From NCBI RefSeq assembly GCF_024655565.1, contig NZ_JANKOF010000004.1, positions 53,591 to 117,590 on the forward strand: a stretch of 64,000 bases of DNA. The letters are read 5' to 3'. The position numbers and the translations under genes were made by a program. This DNA comes from Nitratireductor sp. ZSWI3 (GTDB lineage: Bacteria > Pseudomonadota > Alphaproteobacteria > Rhizobiales > Rhizobiaceae). The notes under the pieces are model-generated. The model saw nothing but the letters and a program-made list of their open reading frames with translations, was not told where the DNA came from and searched no databases. Below are positions 7,508-15,424 of this stretch, piece after piece. Within the stretch, counting starts at the first letter, position 1, and every line of letters starts with the position of its first letter.

Positions 7508-9067
7508 TCACTCCCACTCGATCGTCCCGGGAGGTTTCGAGGTCACGTCGTAGACGACGCGGTTTATGCCTTTGACCTCGTTGATGATGCGGGTTGCGGC
7601 GCGGCCGAGGAATTCCATGTCGTAATGGTAGAAATCAGCCGTCATGCCGTCGACGGAGGTCACGGCGCGCAGCGCGCAGACATATTCATAGGTGCGCCCG
7701 TCTCCCATCACGCCGACCGTCTGGACAGGCAACAGCACGGCGAAGGCCTGCCAGATGGCGTCGTAGAGGCCGGCCTTGCGGATCTCGTCCAGGTAGATCG
7801 CGTCGGCGGCGCGCAGGATGTCGAGCTTCTCGCGCGTCACGCCGCCGGGGCAGCGGATGGCGAGGCCCGGGCCGGGGAACGGATGACGGCCGATGAAATG
7901 ATCCGGCAGGCCGAGCTCGCGGCCCAGGACGCGGACCTCGTCCTTGAAGAGCTCGCGCAAGGGCTCGACCAGGCTCATCTTCATGCGCTCGGGCAGGCCA
8001 CCCACATTGTGGTGCGACTTGATCGTCACCGAAGGGCCGCCGGTGAAGGAGACGCTCTCGATCACGTCGGGATAGAGCGTTCCCTGGACCAGGAAATCGG
8101 CGCCGCCGAGTTTGCCCGCCTCTTCCTCGAAAACCTCGATGAACAGACGGCCGATGGTCTTGCGCTTCTTTTCCGGGTCGCTCTCGCCCTCCAGCGCGCC
8201 GATGAAGCGGTCGGAAGCATCGACCAGGACGAGCGGCAGATTGTAGTGCTCGCGGAACATGGCAACGACGTCCGCCGCCTCGTTCTTGCGCATCAGCCCG
8301 TGGTCGACCAGGATGCAGGTGAGCTGGTCGCCGACCGCCTCATGCGTCAGGAGCGCGGCGACGGAGGAATCGACACCGCCCGAAAGCGCGCAGATCACCT
8401 TGCCGGTGCCCACCTGCCTGCGGATCGCTTCCACCGCCTGCTCGCGGTAGGCGGCCATGGTCCAGTCGCCGGTGAGGCCGGCGATGTTGTGCACGAAGTT
8501 CGACAGGAGCCGCGCCCCGTCCGGCGTGTGCACCACTTCCGGGTGGAACTGCACGCCGTAATAACGACGCGCCTCGTCGGCGATCGCCGCGAAGGGTGCG
8601 CCCGTCGACGTGCCGACGACGCGGAACCCCGGCGGCAGGGCCGTCACGCGGTCGCCATGGCTCATCCAGACCTGATGGCGGGTGCCCTTTGCCCAGACAC
8701 CGTCGAACAGCGCGCACTCGTCCTCGATCTCCAGGAAGGCCCGGCCGAACTCGCGATGGTCGCTGCCTTCCACCTTGCCGCCGAGCTGGGCGCACATGGT
8801 CTGCTCGCCATAGCAGATGCCGAGAACCGGCAAGCCCGATTCGAAGATCACGTCCGGGGCGCGTGGACTGCCGATATCGACCGTCGAGGCCGGACTGCCC
8901 GAAAGGATGACCGCCTTCGGCTTCAGGCGCCGGAACGCCTCGTCAGCCGACTGGAACGGCGCGATTTCGCAATAGACCCCGGCTTCGCGCACGCGCCGCG
9001 CAATGAGCTGCGTGACCTGGCTGCCGAAGTCGACGATGAGAACGGTGTCGGGATGGGATGTCGTCAT
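7508..9067 (-). CDS. guaA: GMP synthase (glutamine-hydrolysing)
   Basis: This 519-residue bifunctional enzyme converts XMP, ATP and glutamine to GMP in purine synthesis. The N-terminal class I glutamine amidotransferase domain (about 1-195) has the nucleophile Cys in LGICYGEQ and a HxE pair in VQFHPEVVH. The ATP-pyrophosphatase domain has the P-loop [12 protein letters not shown]. The C-terminal dimerisation domain ends in KPPGTIEWE, the universal GuaA terminus. Length and all motifs are normal. A MarR gene lies 38 bases upstream on the same strand and may be cotranscribed. Confidence 0.98.
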   Translation of the reverse strand: MTTSHPDTVLIVDFGSQVTQLIARRVREAGVYCEIAPFQSADEAFRRLKPKAVILSGSPASTVDIGSPRAPDVIFESGLPVLGICYGEQTMCAQLGGKVEGSDHREFGRAFLEIEDECALFDGVWAKGTRHQVWMSHGDRVTALPPGFRVVGTSTGAPFAAIADEARRYYGVQFHPEVVHTPDGARLLSNFVHNIAGLTGDWTMAAYREQAVEAIRRQVGTGKVICALSGGVDSSVAALLTHEAVGDQLTCILVDHGLMRKNEAADVVAMFREHYNLPLVLVDASDRFIGALEGESDPEKKRKTIGRLFIEVFEEEAGKLGGADFLVQGTLYPDVIESVSFTGGPSVTIKSHHNVGGLPERMKMSLVEPLRELFKDEVRVLGRELGLPDHFIGRHPFPGPGLAIRCPGGVTREKLDILRAADAIYLDEIRKAGLYDAIWQAFAVLLPVQTVGVMGDGRTYEYVCALRAVTSVDGMTADFYHYDMEFLGRAATRIINEVKGINRVVYDVTSKPPGTIEWE

Positions 9068-9105
9068 GGCGAGCCTTTAATGAAACAGCGAACGCTTCGC
9101 AACCT

Positions 9106-9582
9106 CTATCGGGGCTCGCCAACGGATTTCTTCCCCTCATCGGCTTCCAGAAGCATGGCGAGAGCCGCTTTCAGCGCCGCAAGCCCATCTTCGCCGAGCA
9201 CATGGCGATACTCGTCCTCGATCTCAAGCTTCAGGCGGTTGGCATCGCGCAGCGCCGCGCGGCCCTTTTCCGTGTGACGGACGATTCGCGCGCGCCGGTC
9301 GCGCGGATCGGCATCGCGATAGAGAATGCCCTCCGCTTCCAGGCCGTCGACAAGCTGCTGGACCGCCTGCTTCGAGATCCCCATGCGCTCGATCAGCGCC
9401 GATTGCGCCGTTCCCGCCCGTCCGACATGGCCGAGCAGCGCCGCCCGTGCATCCGTCATCCAGGCATGTCCGGCCGCCTGCATGGCGGCAACGAACGCCT
9501 GCTGCCAGGCATGGCTGGCCCTCCAGAGCGACCAGCCGACATGGTCCGGCCAGCCGGGTTTTTCGTCAAGATCCTTGACCAT
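9106..9582 (-). CDS. MarR-family winged-helix regulator
   Basis: This 158-residue protein has a MarR core: the recognition helix region MGISKQAVQQLVDGLEAEGI at about residues 68-87 and the wing DPRDRRARIVRHTEKG. The N-terminal Trp-rich helix (GWPDHVGWSLWRASHAWQQ) is typical of dimerisation helices. It is divergent from a small gene of unknown function, with a GTCAAG-CTA-CTTGAC palindrome between them. Control of that neighbour is inferred from position. Confidence 0.88.
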   Translation of the reverse strand: MVKDLDEKPGWPDHVGWSLWRASHAWQQAFVAAMQAAGHAWMTDARAALLGHVGRAGTAQSALIERMGISKQAVQQLVDGLEAEGILYRDADPRDRRARIVRHTEKGRAALRDANRLKLEIEDEYRHVLGEDGLAALKAALAMLLEADEGKKSVGEPR

Positions 9583-9604
9583 TGATCACCACCCTTCTAT
9601 CAAG

Positions 9605-9619
9605 GTCAAGCTACTTGAC
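9605..9619. promoter_or_regulatory. palindrome in the marR-family/small-gene divergent region
   Basis: This is a perfect GTCAAG-CTA-CTTGAC inverted repeat located 23 bases upstream of the MarR start codon. It has the size and symmetry expected for a MarR dimer site. The right half, TTGACT, could also serve as a -35 element for the rightward gene. Confidence 0.55.
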
Positions 9620-9665
9620 TTTCAAGCCGCCCGCCAGCGGGCAGCACGAACAATGGAGAAACGGC

Positions 9666-9983
9666 GTGACCATTCTTTCCAGAGACGTCCTCCAGCACAT
9701 CCTTCCCGGCACCACCCATATTATCGAGCGCGGCGGCAAGGACGCCTATGTCTATCTGGCCCGCGACGGCACCGGTCACATGCTGCTCGACACGGGCGAG
9801 GCGCGCACGGGGCGCTGGCGCCTGCTCGACGATGGCTACACGACGCAATGGGACGGCGGCCAGGCAGGCGACTGGATGCTCGATGCGTGCGATGAGGGGC
9901 TGTTCTACCGCTCGCGCGACGGTCGCCAGCGGCTAAAGATGCGCGGCATCCTGTTCGGCAATCCCCAAAACCCTCCCCGGTGA
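9666..9983 (+). CDS. conserved hypothetical protein (105 aa)
   Basis: This is a small, mostly beta-rich, soluble protein (VTILSRDVLQHILPGTTHII at the start, KMRGILFGNPQNPPR at the end). I do not recognise a family. I chose the GTG at 9666, which has a GGAGA ribosome-binding site 8 bases upstream; the upstream extension to a TTG at 9582 would cross the regulatory palindrome. The divergent MarR regulator suggests inducible expression. The Trp-rich middle (RWRLLDDGYTTQWDGG) might bind a small ligand, but that is speculation. Confidence 0.65.
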   Translation: MTILSRDVLQHILPGTTHIIERGGKDAYVYLARDGTGHMLLDTGEARTGRWRLLDDGYTTQWDGGQAGDWMLDACDEGLFYRSRDGRQRLKMRGILFGNPQNPPR

Positions 9984-9987
9984 GGAA

Positions 9988-10629
9988 TCAGAGTGCGACC
10001 GCCCCCTCGGCGAGCGCCGCCTCCAACCGGTCGACGGCCACAGCCAGCTTCTCGTCGATGACATGGAGATATTCGGTCCAGTCTCCGACATGGCACAGAT
10101 CGGCCGCCCCGTCGGAGATGCCGCGCAGCGCCACCAGACCGACACCGAAGCGCTGGCAGGCGCGCAGCACCGCATAGGTCTCCATGTCGACCATGTCGGC
10201 ATCGATGCCGTCATAGGCGGCACCGGAGACCACGTTGCCACCCGTCGACAGCGTCGCCTCGCTGATGCCGGGTATGCGGATCGGCAGAGGCACCGAGACC
10301 GGCAGGTCGAGAAACGGCGTCGCCCCTTTCTTGAAGCCGAGCGGCGAGGCGTCCATGTCGCGGTAGGAAACGGCCGTCGCCTGGTAGATCCCCGTCTGCT
10401 CGAGCCGGCGGCTGCCAGCCGACCCCAGGGAAACCAGCAGGTCCGGCAGCCGGCCCTCGATGTTCAGAGACGCCAGCTCCGCCGCCAGGACGACACCGGC
10501 CTCGACCGGGCCGACGCCCGTCATCAGCGGTGTGAAGCGCCGTCTCAGATGCGGCCCGTATTCGGCCTCGACCGCCATCACGAAGAGAACGCGGCGGCCC
10601 GCCACGAGCACCGGCTCGACAGGTGCCAT
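9988..10629 (-). CDS. 5'-methylthioadenosine/S-adenosylhomocysteine nucleosidase-like protein
   Basis: This 213-residue member of the purine nucleoside phosphorylase superfamily (MtnN-like) hydrolyses the N-glycosidic bond of MTA/SAH or a related nucleoside. It has the N-terminal AVEAEYG with a catalytic-site Glu, the VDMETYAVLRACQ segment supplying the ribose-binding Glu, and ISDGA with the catalytic Asp. It lacks nothing obvious but is slightly shorter than E. coli MtnN. Its start lies 2 bases after the stop of the thioesterase gene, so the two form an operon. Confidence 0.85.
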   Translation of the reverse strand: MAPVEPVLVAGRRVLFVMAVEAEYGPHLRRRFTPLMTGVGPVEAGVVLAAELASLNIEGRLPDLLVSLGSAGSRRLEQTGIYQATAVSYRDMDASPLGFKKGATPFLDLPVSVPLPIRIPGISEATLSTGGNVVSGAAYDGIDADMVDMETYAVLRACQRFGVGLVALRGISDGAADLCHVGDWTEYLHVIDEKLAVAVDRLEAALAEGAVAL

Positions 10630-10631
10630 GC

Positions 10632-11084
10632 TTATCCCTCCAGCCCTTCCCGGCCGACGATGCTCATCATCGTGCCGGTCATCGTGGCGATCAGCTTGGC
10701 TTCGCCTTCCCGGCTGTAGGCGTAGGCCTGGCCGTCGGCGACGATGATCGTGCGGCCCGGCTTGGTGACGGTCCCGCGAAAGAGAAACCGCTCTCCCCTG
10801 CCCGGCGCCAGAAGGTTGATTTTGAATTCGATCGTCAGCACGGCGGCATCGGCCGGCATCAGCGAGAAGGCGGCATAGCCGCAGGCCGAATCCAGCGCCG
10901 TGGAGATCACGCCGGCGTGCAGGAAACCGTGCTGCTGGGTCAGCTCTTCTGCATGCGACATCTCAATCTCGACGATGCCCGGCGTGACCAGCGTCAATTC
11001 CGCGCCGATCGTTCGCATCATCTTCTGGCGCGAGAAGCTGGCGCGCACACGCGCCTCGATCTCCTGCGGATCAGCCATTGTCAT
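10632..11084 (-). CDS. PaaI-type hotdog thioesterase
   Basis: This 150-residue single hotdog-fold protein is likely to be an acyl-CoA thioesterase. The PaaI signature is visible as QQHGFLHAGVISTALDSACG, with the conserved His-Gly and the catalytic acidic residue in the following helix. The ATG at 11084 is preceded by AAGGAG at 7 bases; a longer frame to 11249 would overlap rsmB. It sits between rsmB and the nucleosidase gene on the same strand, suggesting a three-gene unit. The physiological acyl group is unknown. Confidence 0.88.
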   Translation of the reverse strand: MTMADPQEIEARVRASFSRQKMMRTIGAELTLVTPGIVEIEMSHAEELTQQHGFLHAGVISTALDSACGYAAFSLMPADAAVLTIEFKINLLAPGRGERFLFRGTVTKPGRTIIVADGQAYAYSREGEAKLIATMTGTMMSIVGREGLEG

Positions 11085-11115
11085 CGGCAGAGGCTCCTTC
11101 CATGCATGACCGCCC

Positions 11116-12402
11116 TCACTGTCGGCGAAGTGCGGCAAAGTGAAAGCCGTCGGTTTTGGTGCGCAGGGGCGAAAGGGCGATCCCGAGCGCCGGGTCGATA
11201 CGCGCCAGGCCATCTGCCACGGGGAAATTGCGTGCCCACAGCGCCACATGGTCGACGGGCCGGAACTGCGGGAAAGCTTCGATGAACGCCTTCACCTGAT
11301 CGGCGTTCTCCTCGGCAAAGACCGAGCAGGTGATGTAGGCGAGCTGGCCGCCCGGCTTCACGAACCGGCTCGCCCGGCGCAGGATTTCGGCCTGCTCCGC
11401 CTGTCGCTGCTCCAACTGCTTTTCGGTAAGCCGCCATTTCGCATCCGGACGACGCCGCCAGGTGCCCGAGCCCGTGCAGGGCGCGTCGACCAGCACCAGA
11501 TCCATCCGGCCCTCGAGCGCTTCGAGGGCCTCCGCCTCGGCGACCGCCTGCACGTTGCGGCAGCCGGCCCGCTTCAACCGGTCGAAGATCGGCGCCAGGC
11601 GTTGCCTGTCGGCGTCAAAGGCCCGGATCTGGCCGGTGTTGCCCATGGCGGCAGACATCGCCAGCGACTTGCCGCCGGCCCCGGCGCAGAAGTCGAGCAC
11701 CTGCATGCCGGGCTCAGCTCCCGCAAGCTGCGCGACGATCTGCGATCCCTCGTCCTGCACCTCGAACCAGCCCTTCTGGAAGGCCGGCTCGGACTGGACG
11801 TTGGGATGCCGGCCCTGCCCCTCTATGGCCTTGATGCGCAATCCCTGGGGGGCCAGCGCAGCAGGTGCGGCGCCGGTCCGCGCCAATGCGTTCGCAACCT
11901 TGTCGCGGCTCGACTTCAGCGTGTTCACCCGGATGTCGAGCGGCGGGCGCTCGGCCAGTGCGGCAGCTTCCGCCACCCAGTCCGCCCCGCAGGCACGTTC
12001 CAGAATGGGCTCGCACCATTGCGGGCAATCGGCCCGGACCCCCGCCGGCGCGTCGGCAAGGCGTCTGTCGGCGAGGACGGCATGCTCCCCGGCGGTCAAG
12101 GGCGGCGGCGCGAACTCGTCTCCCTGCAGCACCTCGTCCAACGTCTGCGGGGTGAATCCGGCCTCAATCAGCAAGGCGCCGAAGGCGTGGGCACGCGGGG
12201 TCTGCTCGTCGAACATCCATGCGGTCGAGCGCTTTCGCCGCAAAGCGTCATAGACGATGTTGCCGATGGCTGCCCGGTCCTTGGACCCGGCAAAACGATG
12301 GGACAGCCCCCAATCCTTCAACGCATCGGCAGCCGGGCGATAGCGCCGGTCGATGTCCTCCAATACCTCAATGGCCGCAGCCAGTCTTCCGCCAAGTCGC
12401 AT
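11116..12402 (-). CDS. rsmB: 16S rRNA (cytosine-C5) methyltransferase, RsmB/Fmu family
   Basis: This 428-residue RNA m5C methyltransferase, in the family, modifies C967 of 16S rRNA with SAM. The N-terminal NusB-like helical region (about 1-130) is followed by a Rossmann methyltransferase domain: motif I VLDFCAGAGGKSLAM, the motif IV cysteine in DAPCTGSGTWRRRPD and the catalytic motif VI cysteine in YITCSVF. I chose the ATG at 12402, with GAAGGA just upstream, over a start at 12435. Which cytosine is modified in this organism is not certain from sequence. Confidence 0.9.
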   Translation of the reverse strand: MRLGGRLAAAIEVLEDIDRRYRPAADALKDWGLSHRFAGSKDRAAIGNIVYDALRRKRSTAWMFDEQTPRAHAFGALLIEAGFTPQTLDEVLQGDEFAPPPLTAGEHAVLADRRLADAPAGVRADCPQWCEPILERACGADWVAEAAALAERPPLDIRVNTLKSSRDKVANALARTGAAPAALAPQGLRIKAIEGQGRHPNVQSEPAFQKGWFEVQDEGSQIVAQLAGAEPGMQVLDFCAGAGGKSLAMSAAMGNTGQIRAFDADRQRLAPIFDRLKRAGCRNVQAVAEAEALEALEGRMDLVLVDAPCTGSGTWRRRPDAKWRLTEKQLEQRQAEQAEILRRASRFVKPGGQLAYITCSVFAEENADQVKAFIEAFPQFRPVDHVALWARNFPVADGLARIDPALGIALSPLRTKTDGFHFAALRRQ

Positions 12403-12436
12403 GTGGATCCTTCGCCGGTTGCCCGAATGCCGCACA

Positions 12437-12561
12437 GCTAGTGGTGCGATCCCAACAGATGGTACCCATCTGTTGGGAAAAATCGCCCCACCAGATCAAT
12501 AGCTTGTGGGCTGACTTGTCGAAACAGATGGGTACCATCTGTTTCGGTCAGACCACTAGCG
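12437..12561 (+). repeat. 125-bp doubly palindromic element, copy A
   Basis: The element begins GCTAGTGGT and ends ACCACTAGC(G), a 9-bp terminal inverted repeat. Inside are two 27-bp hairpins: CCCAACAGATGG-TAC-CCATCTGTTGGG (12451-12477) and CGAAACAGATGG-GTA-CCATCTGTTTCG (12520-12546). The inner arms share ACAGATGG. An inverted copy at 41715-41839 is identical at 123 of 125 positions. Size and two-palindrome design resemble the RIME intergenic mosaic elements described in Rhizobium. It lies in the gap upstream of rsmB and aqpZ. Confidence 0.9.
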
Positions 12562-12897
12562 ACAAGGCAGCCCATAAGCAAGAGAGACGGGTGTGGATCG
12601 GCGCGCTACCCGGCGCTTTTTCAAGCGCTTCCGGTTGGCGGAATCACGGCATTTCCAGGCTCGGCCCGGCAATTCGACAGTAATGAGCGCAGGGACGATA
12701 GACACGAAAAGCGACGCAACCCGGTCGCCAGCAGACGCGGTGGATCGGCACAACAGGGCAATCGTTAGCCGGAAATATACTTGTTGTCTGCATATAGCTT
12801 CCCGCTTATCTGCACTCTCCTTTACAAAGGACAGTTGCTTTTTCTTGTAGACTCACGGAATTCTCGATCGGGCTTAAACGATCGTGAGGATCTCAGC
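12562..12897. other. 336-base aqpZ upstream region
   Basis: Between repeat copy A and the aquaporin start I see no gene. The last 60 bases contain TTGTAGACT and a CGATCG...CGATCG dyad close to the aquaporin ribosome-binding site (GAGG), so the aqpZ promoter is probably here. Confidence 0.45.
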
Positions 12898-13578
12898 ATG
12901 AAAGCTTATGTCGCTGAAGTGTTCGGCACTTTTTGCCTGGTTTTCTTCGGGTGCGCCAGTGTCGTAACCGGCGGGTATGGTGGTCTCCTGCCGGCCGGCG
13001 GCGTCGGCATCGCCCTTTCCTTCGGCATCGCCGTGATTGCCATGGCCTATGCCATCGGTCCCGTCTCGGGCGCCCATCTCAATCCCGCCGTCACGCTCGG
13101 CGCGTTCCTGTCCGGCCGCATGCCGGCGAAGGACGTGGTGCCCTACTGGGTGGCCCAGGTGGCTGGCGGCATTCTGGGCGCCGCCGTGCTTTGGATCATC
13201 GCCAGCGGCAACGCGGCCGGAGCACCCCCCGTCCTTGCGGCCAACGGCTGGGATGCGGCCGGAGGTTATTCGATGCCGTCGGCCTTCATCGCCGAAGCCG
13301 TCGCGACCTTCATCTTCGTCACGGTCATTCTCGGCGTCACCTCGAAGAAGCACGAGACCTCATTCGCCGGTCTGGTGATCGGTCTGACGCTGACGGTGAT
13401 CCATCTCTGCCTGATCCCGGTCACGGGCACCTCGGTCAATCCGGCGCGCTCCATCGGGCCGGCCTTGTTCTCCGGCAGCACCGCAATCGGCCAGCTCTGG
13501 CTGTTCATCCTCGCACCACTGCTCGGCGCGGCGGCGGCCGGGCTCGTCGCCAAGGCCCGCATCTTCGAAAAAGACTGA
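12898..13578 (+). CDS. aqpZ: aquaporin Z-like water channel
   Basis: This 226-residue inner-membrane MIP-family channel has six transmembrane segments and two half-helices carrying the NPA signatures HLNPAVTLG and SVNPARSIG. The short loops and the absence of the glycerol-facilitator Asp after the second NPA support a water channel rather than GlpF. The chosen ATG begins MKAYVAEVFGTF, the usual AqpZ start, with a GAGG ribosome-binding site. An intrinsic terminator follows directly. Confidence 0.93.
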   Translation: MKAYVAEVFGTFCLVFFGCASVVTGGYGGLLPAGGVGIALSFGIAVIAMAYAIGPVSGAHLNPAVTLGAFLSGRMPAKDVVPYWVAQVAGGILGAAVLWIIASGNAAGAPPVLAANGWDAAGGYSMPSAFIAEAVATFIFVTVILGVTSKKHETSFAGLVIGLTLTVIHLCLIPVTGTSVNPARSIGPALFSGSTAIGQLWLFILAPLLGAAAAGLVAKARIFEKD

Positions 13579-13582
13579 AACG

Positions 13583-13605
13583 AAAGGGGCCGCAAGGCCC
13601 CTTTT
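13583..13605 (+). terminator. intrinsic terminator after aqpZ
   Basis: The stem AAAGGGGCC / GGCCCCTTT has a GCAA tetraloop and is followed by T residues, starting 5 bases after the aqpZ stop. Confidence 0.88.
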
Positions 13606-13633
13606 CCTTCATCCGTCTGATACGGAACCAGAC

Positions 13634-14419
13634 CTACCCCGGCTTCGACATGCGGATCTCGATGGCCCTTGCGCCAAGCGCGGCGGCGACCCGCCGCGTG
13701 TCGTCACTCGAGCTGGCCGCGAAATAGTCGAGGCCGCGCAGAACGACGATGTTCTCGAAGCCGGCCGCCCGGAACATCTCCAGATAATCCTCCTCGATCG
13801 AGGCGCCGACGACGCATTCGGCCCACAGTTTCGGATTCGCCCGCGCGTTCTCGCTGACCGGCTTTCCAACCACGATATCGGCGATCTGCACCGAGCCGCC
13901 AGGCCGGACCAGGCGGAAGATCTCGCTGAACGCCCGCGCCTTGTCGGGCACGAGGTTCAGCACGCCGTTGCTGGTGACCACGTCGACGCTTGCATCAGGA
14001 AGCGGAATGGCTTCGGCGTTGCCCTCGACGACGCGCACATTGCCGGCACCCGCCCGCTCGATGTTGCGGCGCAGCTTGCTCAGCATGGCGCTCGTCATGT
14101 CGAGCGCAAAGACGACGCCTTCGGGCCCGACCAGCCGCGCTGCGGTGAGCACGTCGGTTCCGGACCCGGAACCGATGTCGAGCACGCGGTCGCCCGGCCG
14201 CACGATGTCGGCGCGGAAGGGAAAGCCGACCCCGGCGAAGGATTCGACCGCGGTCGGCGGCAAGGCGTCGAGCCATGGCGCGGGATAGCCGACAAAGAGG
14301 CAGGCCTCCCGACCCGTCGGAAAATGGAAGACGCGGTCCGGCTGCTGGGCCACGTCCGTATACATGTCACGCACGGCGTTCAGGATCTGCTCCCGAGTGA
14401 AACCCAGAACCGCAACCAT
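13634..14419 (-). CDS. class I SAM-dependent methyltransferase (ArsM-like), copy 1
   Basis: This is a 261-residue Rossmann methyltransferase. Motif I is VLDIGSGSGTD at about residue 79, with the acidic post-II LDMTSAM and motif IV DVVTSNGVLNL. The layout (FHFPTGREA..., GYP, ESFAGVGFPF, then motif I) parallels that of the methyltransferase at 15425-16204, so the two are paralogues. It resembles arsenite methyltransferases but keeps only one of the expected cysteines (WAECVVGA), so an arsenic substrate is doubtful. I preferred the ATG at 14419 to a GTG at 14437. It is the last gene of the sigma/anti-sigma unit. Confidence 0.85.
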   Translation of the reverse strand: MVAVLGFTREQILNAVRDMYTDVAQQPDRVFHFPTGREACLFVGYPAPWLDALPPTAVESFAGVGFPFRADIVRPGDRVLDIGSGSGTDVLTAARLVGPEGVVFALDMTSAMLSKLRRNIERAGAGNVRVVEGNAEAIPLPDASVDVVTSNGVLNLVPDKARAFSEIFRLVRPGGSVQIADIVVGKPVSENARANPKLWAECVVGASIEEDYLEMFRAAGFENIVVLRGLDYFAASSSDDTRRVAAALGARAIEIRMSKPG

Positions 14420-14481
14420 GGCGCACCCGCCTTTCACGCTCTCACATCAGATCGACTATCTGAATCCACACATCCGATTTC

Positions 14482-14721
14482 CTAAAACCGATCGATGATC
14501 TCTCTGATCCTGCGGCTGAGCCCGGAGGACGGCCGTTTCGCAGCGACCTCGCGAATCTTGTGACGCAGGGCCAGCTCGAAATCCGCCCGCGAGCAGCAAC
14601 TGCGGCATTCTTCCAAATGCCGCTCCATGAGGCTGCGACGCTCCTCCTCAACCTCTCCGTCGAGAAAGGTCAACAGGTGCTCCACCACCTCTTCGCAGCG
14701 CATATTCGTCATCGCAGACAT
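14482..14721 (-). CDS. zinc-finger (ZAS) anti-sigma factor
   Basis: This is a 79-residue soluble protein with the anti-sigma zinc-binding signature His-x3-Cys-x2-Cys (H35, C39, C42 in RHLEECRSCC) plus an upstream Cys9. No transmembrane segment is present, as in redox-responsive soluble ZAS proteins such as RsrA/ChrR-type domains. The start codon overlaps the stop of the sigma-factor gene (TGATG), so the two are coupled. It probably binds and holds the adjacent ECF sigma factor. Cysteine/zinc chemistry suggests, but does not prove, an oxidative or thiol-reactive signal. Confidence 0.85.
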   Translation of the reverse strand: MSAMTNMRCEEVVEHLLTFLDGEVEEERRSLMERHLEECRSCCSRADFELALRHKIREVAAKRPSSGLSRRIREIIDRF

Positions 14722-15344
14722 CAGCGAACCTTGGTCCTCTTGTCGTTGGAATGAGCGGTTCCGGCCGGTCGTTCCAGCGTCAGCCCCGCTTCTCGGGCCT
14801 GCTCCCACAGCGCCTTTTGCAGCAGGCACCGGGCCCTGCTCAAGCGCGAGCGCACCGTGCCCACCGGCAACGCCAGCGCCTCGGCGGCCTCCGCGTAGGA
14901 TTGGCCGTTGATTTCGACCATCACGAGCACGGTGCGGAAGGCCGTGGGAATGGCGTCGATGGCGGCCTCGATGTCCTCGCGCAGCATCTTGCTGACCAGT
15001 TCCTGCTCGGGATTGCTCCACCAAAGCAGGAAGGGCTGATGCATTTTCTCGAAGAGGGAAAACTGGCACGCCTCGTCGTCGGGATCGAGTGCTTCGAACA
15101 TGTCGGCGTGCAGATGCCGCTGGTTCGAGACGAAGGTGTTGACGAGGATGCGCAGGAGCCATTTGTGAAAACACCGGCGATCGGCGAGCTGGCCGAAATG
15201 CGCCCATGCCTTCATGACCGTTTCCGCCACCAGGTCCTCGGCATCCGCGCGGTTGCGCGTGAGGCGCAGCGCCGTCCCGTAGAGGCGATCCATCAGCCTC
15301 TCGATTTCTGTCCGAAAGAACACACGGTCGGAACTCTGGCCCAT
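14721..15344 (-). CDS. ECF-type RNA polymerase sigma factor
   Basis: This 207-residue sigma-70 family protein of group 4 has a sigma region 2 helix set at about residues 12-80 (YGTALRLTRNRADAEDLVAE). Region 4 follows at about 125-180, with the helix-turn-helix SYAEAAEALALPVGTVRSRLSRAR. The start at 15344 gives the normal ECF length; the frame extends upstream to 15413 through a strong hairpin and is unlikely to be used. It is followed immediately by its presumed anti-sigma factor. A GGAAC-N16-CGTCC promoter-like sequence upstream of the cupin gene may be its target. Confidence 0.9.
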   Translation of the reverse strand: MGQSSDRVFFRTEIERLMDRLYGTALRLTRNRADAEDLVAETVMKAWAHFGQLADRRCFHKWLLRILVNTFVSNQRHLHADMFEALDPDDEACQFSLFEKMHQPFLLWWSNPEQELVSKMLREDIEAAIDAIPTAFRTVLVMVEINGQSYAEAAEALALPVGTVRSRLSRARCLLQKALWEQAREAGLTLERPAGTAHSNDKRTKVR

Positions 15345-15376
15345 GTTACATACTGCCAGCCTCTCGGTCGGTTCGC

Positions 15377-15409
15377 AACGGGCGCCCCGCGGATGCCGGG
15401 GCGCCCGTT
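15377..15409 (-). terminator. strong hairpin between methyltransferase 2 and the sigma gene
   Basis: A perfect stem AACGGGCGCCCC / GGGGCGCCCGTT, extendable by one G-C pair, lies 15 bases after the methyltransferase stop and 32 before the sigma-factor start. It lacks a long U tract, so it may act as an attenuator or RNA stabiliser rather than a full terminator. Confidence 0.6.
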
Positions 15410-15424
15410 CCAACGTCGCCTCTG

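Noticed and set aside
12437..12561. The short frame through the 125-bp element is open in both copies
   Set aside because: Openness follows from near-identical sequence; there is no start, ribosome-binding site or conserved context, so I do not call it a gene.
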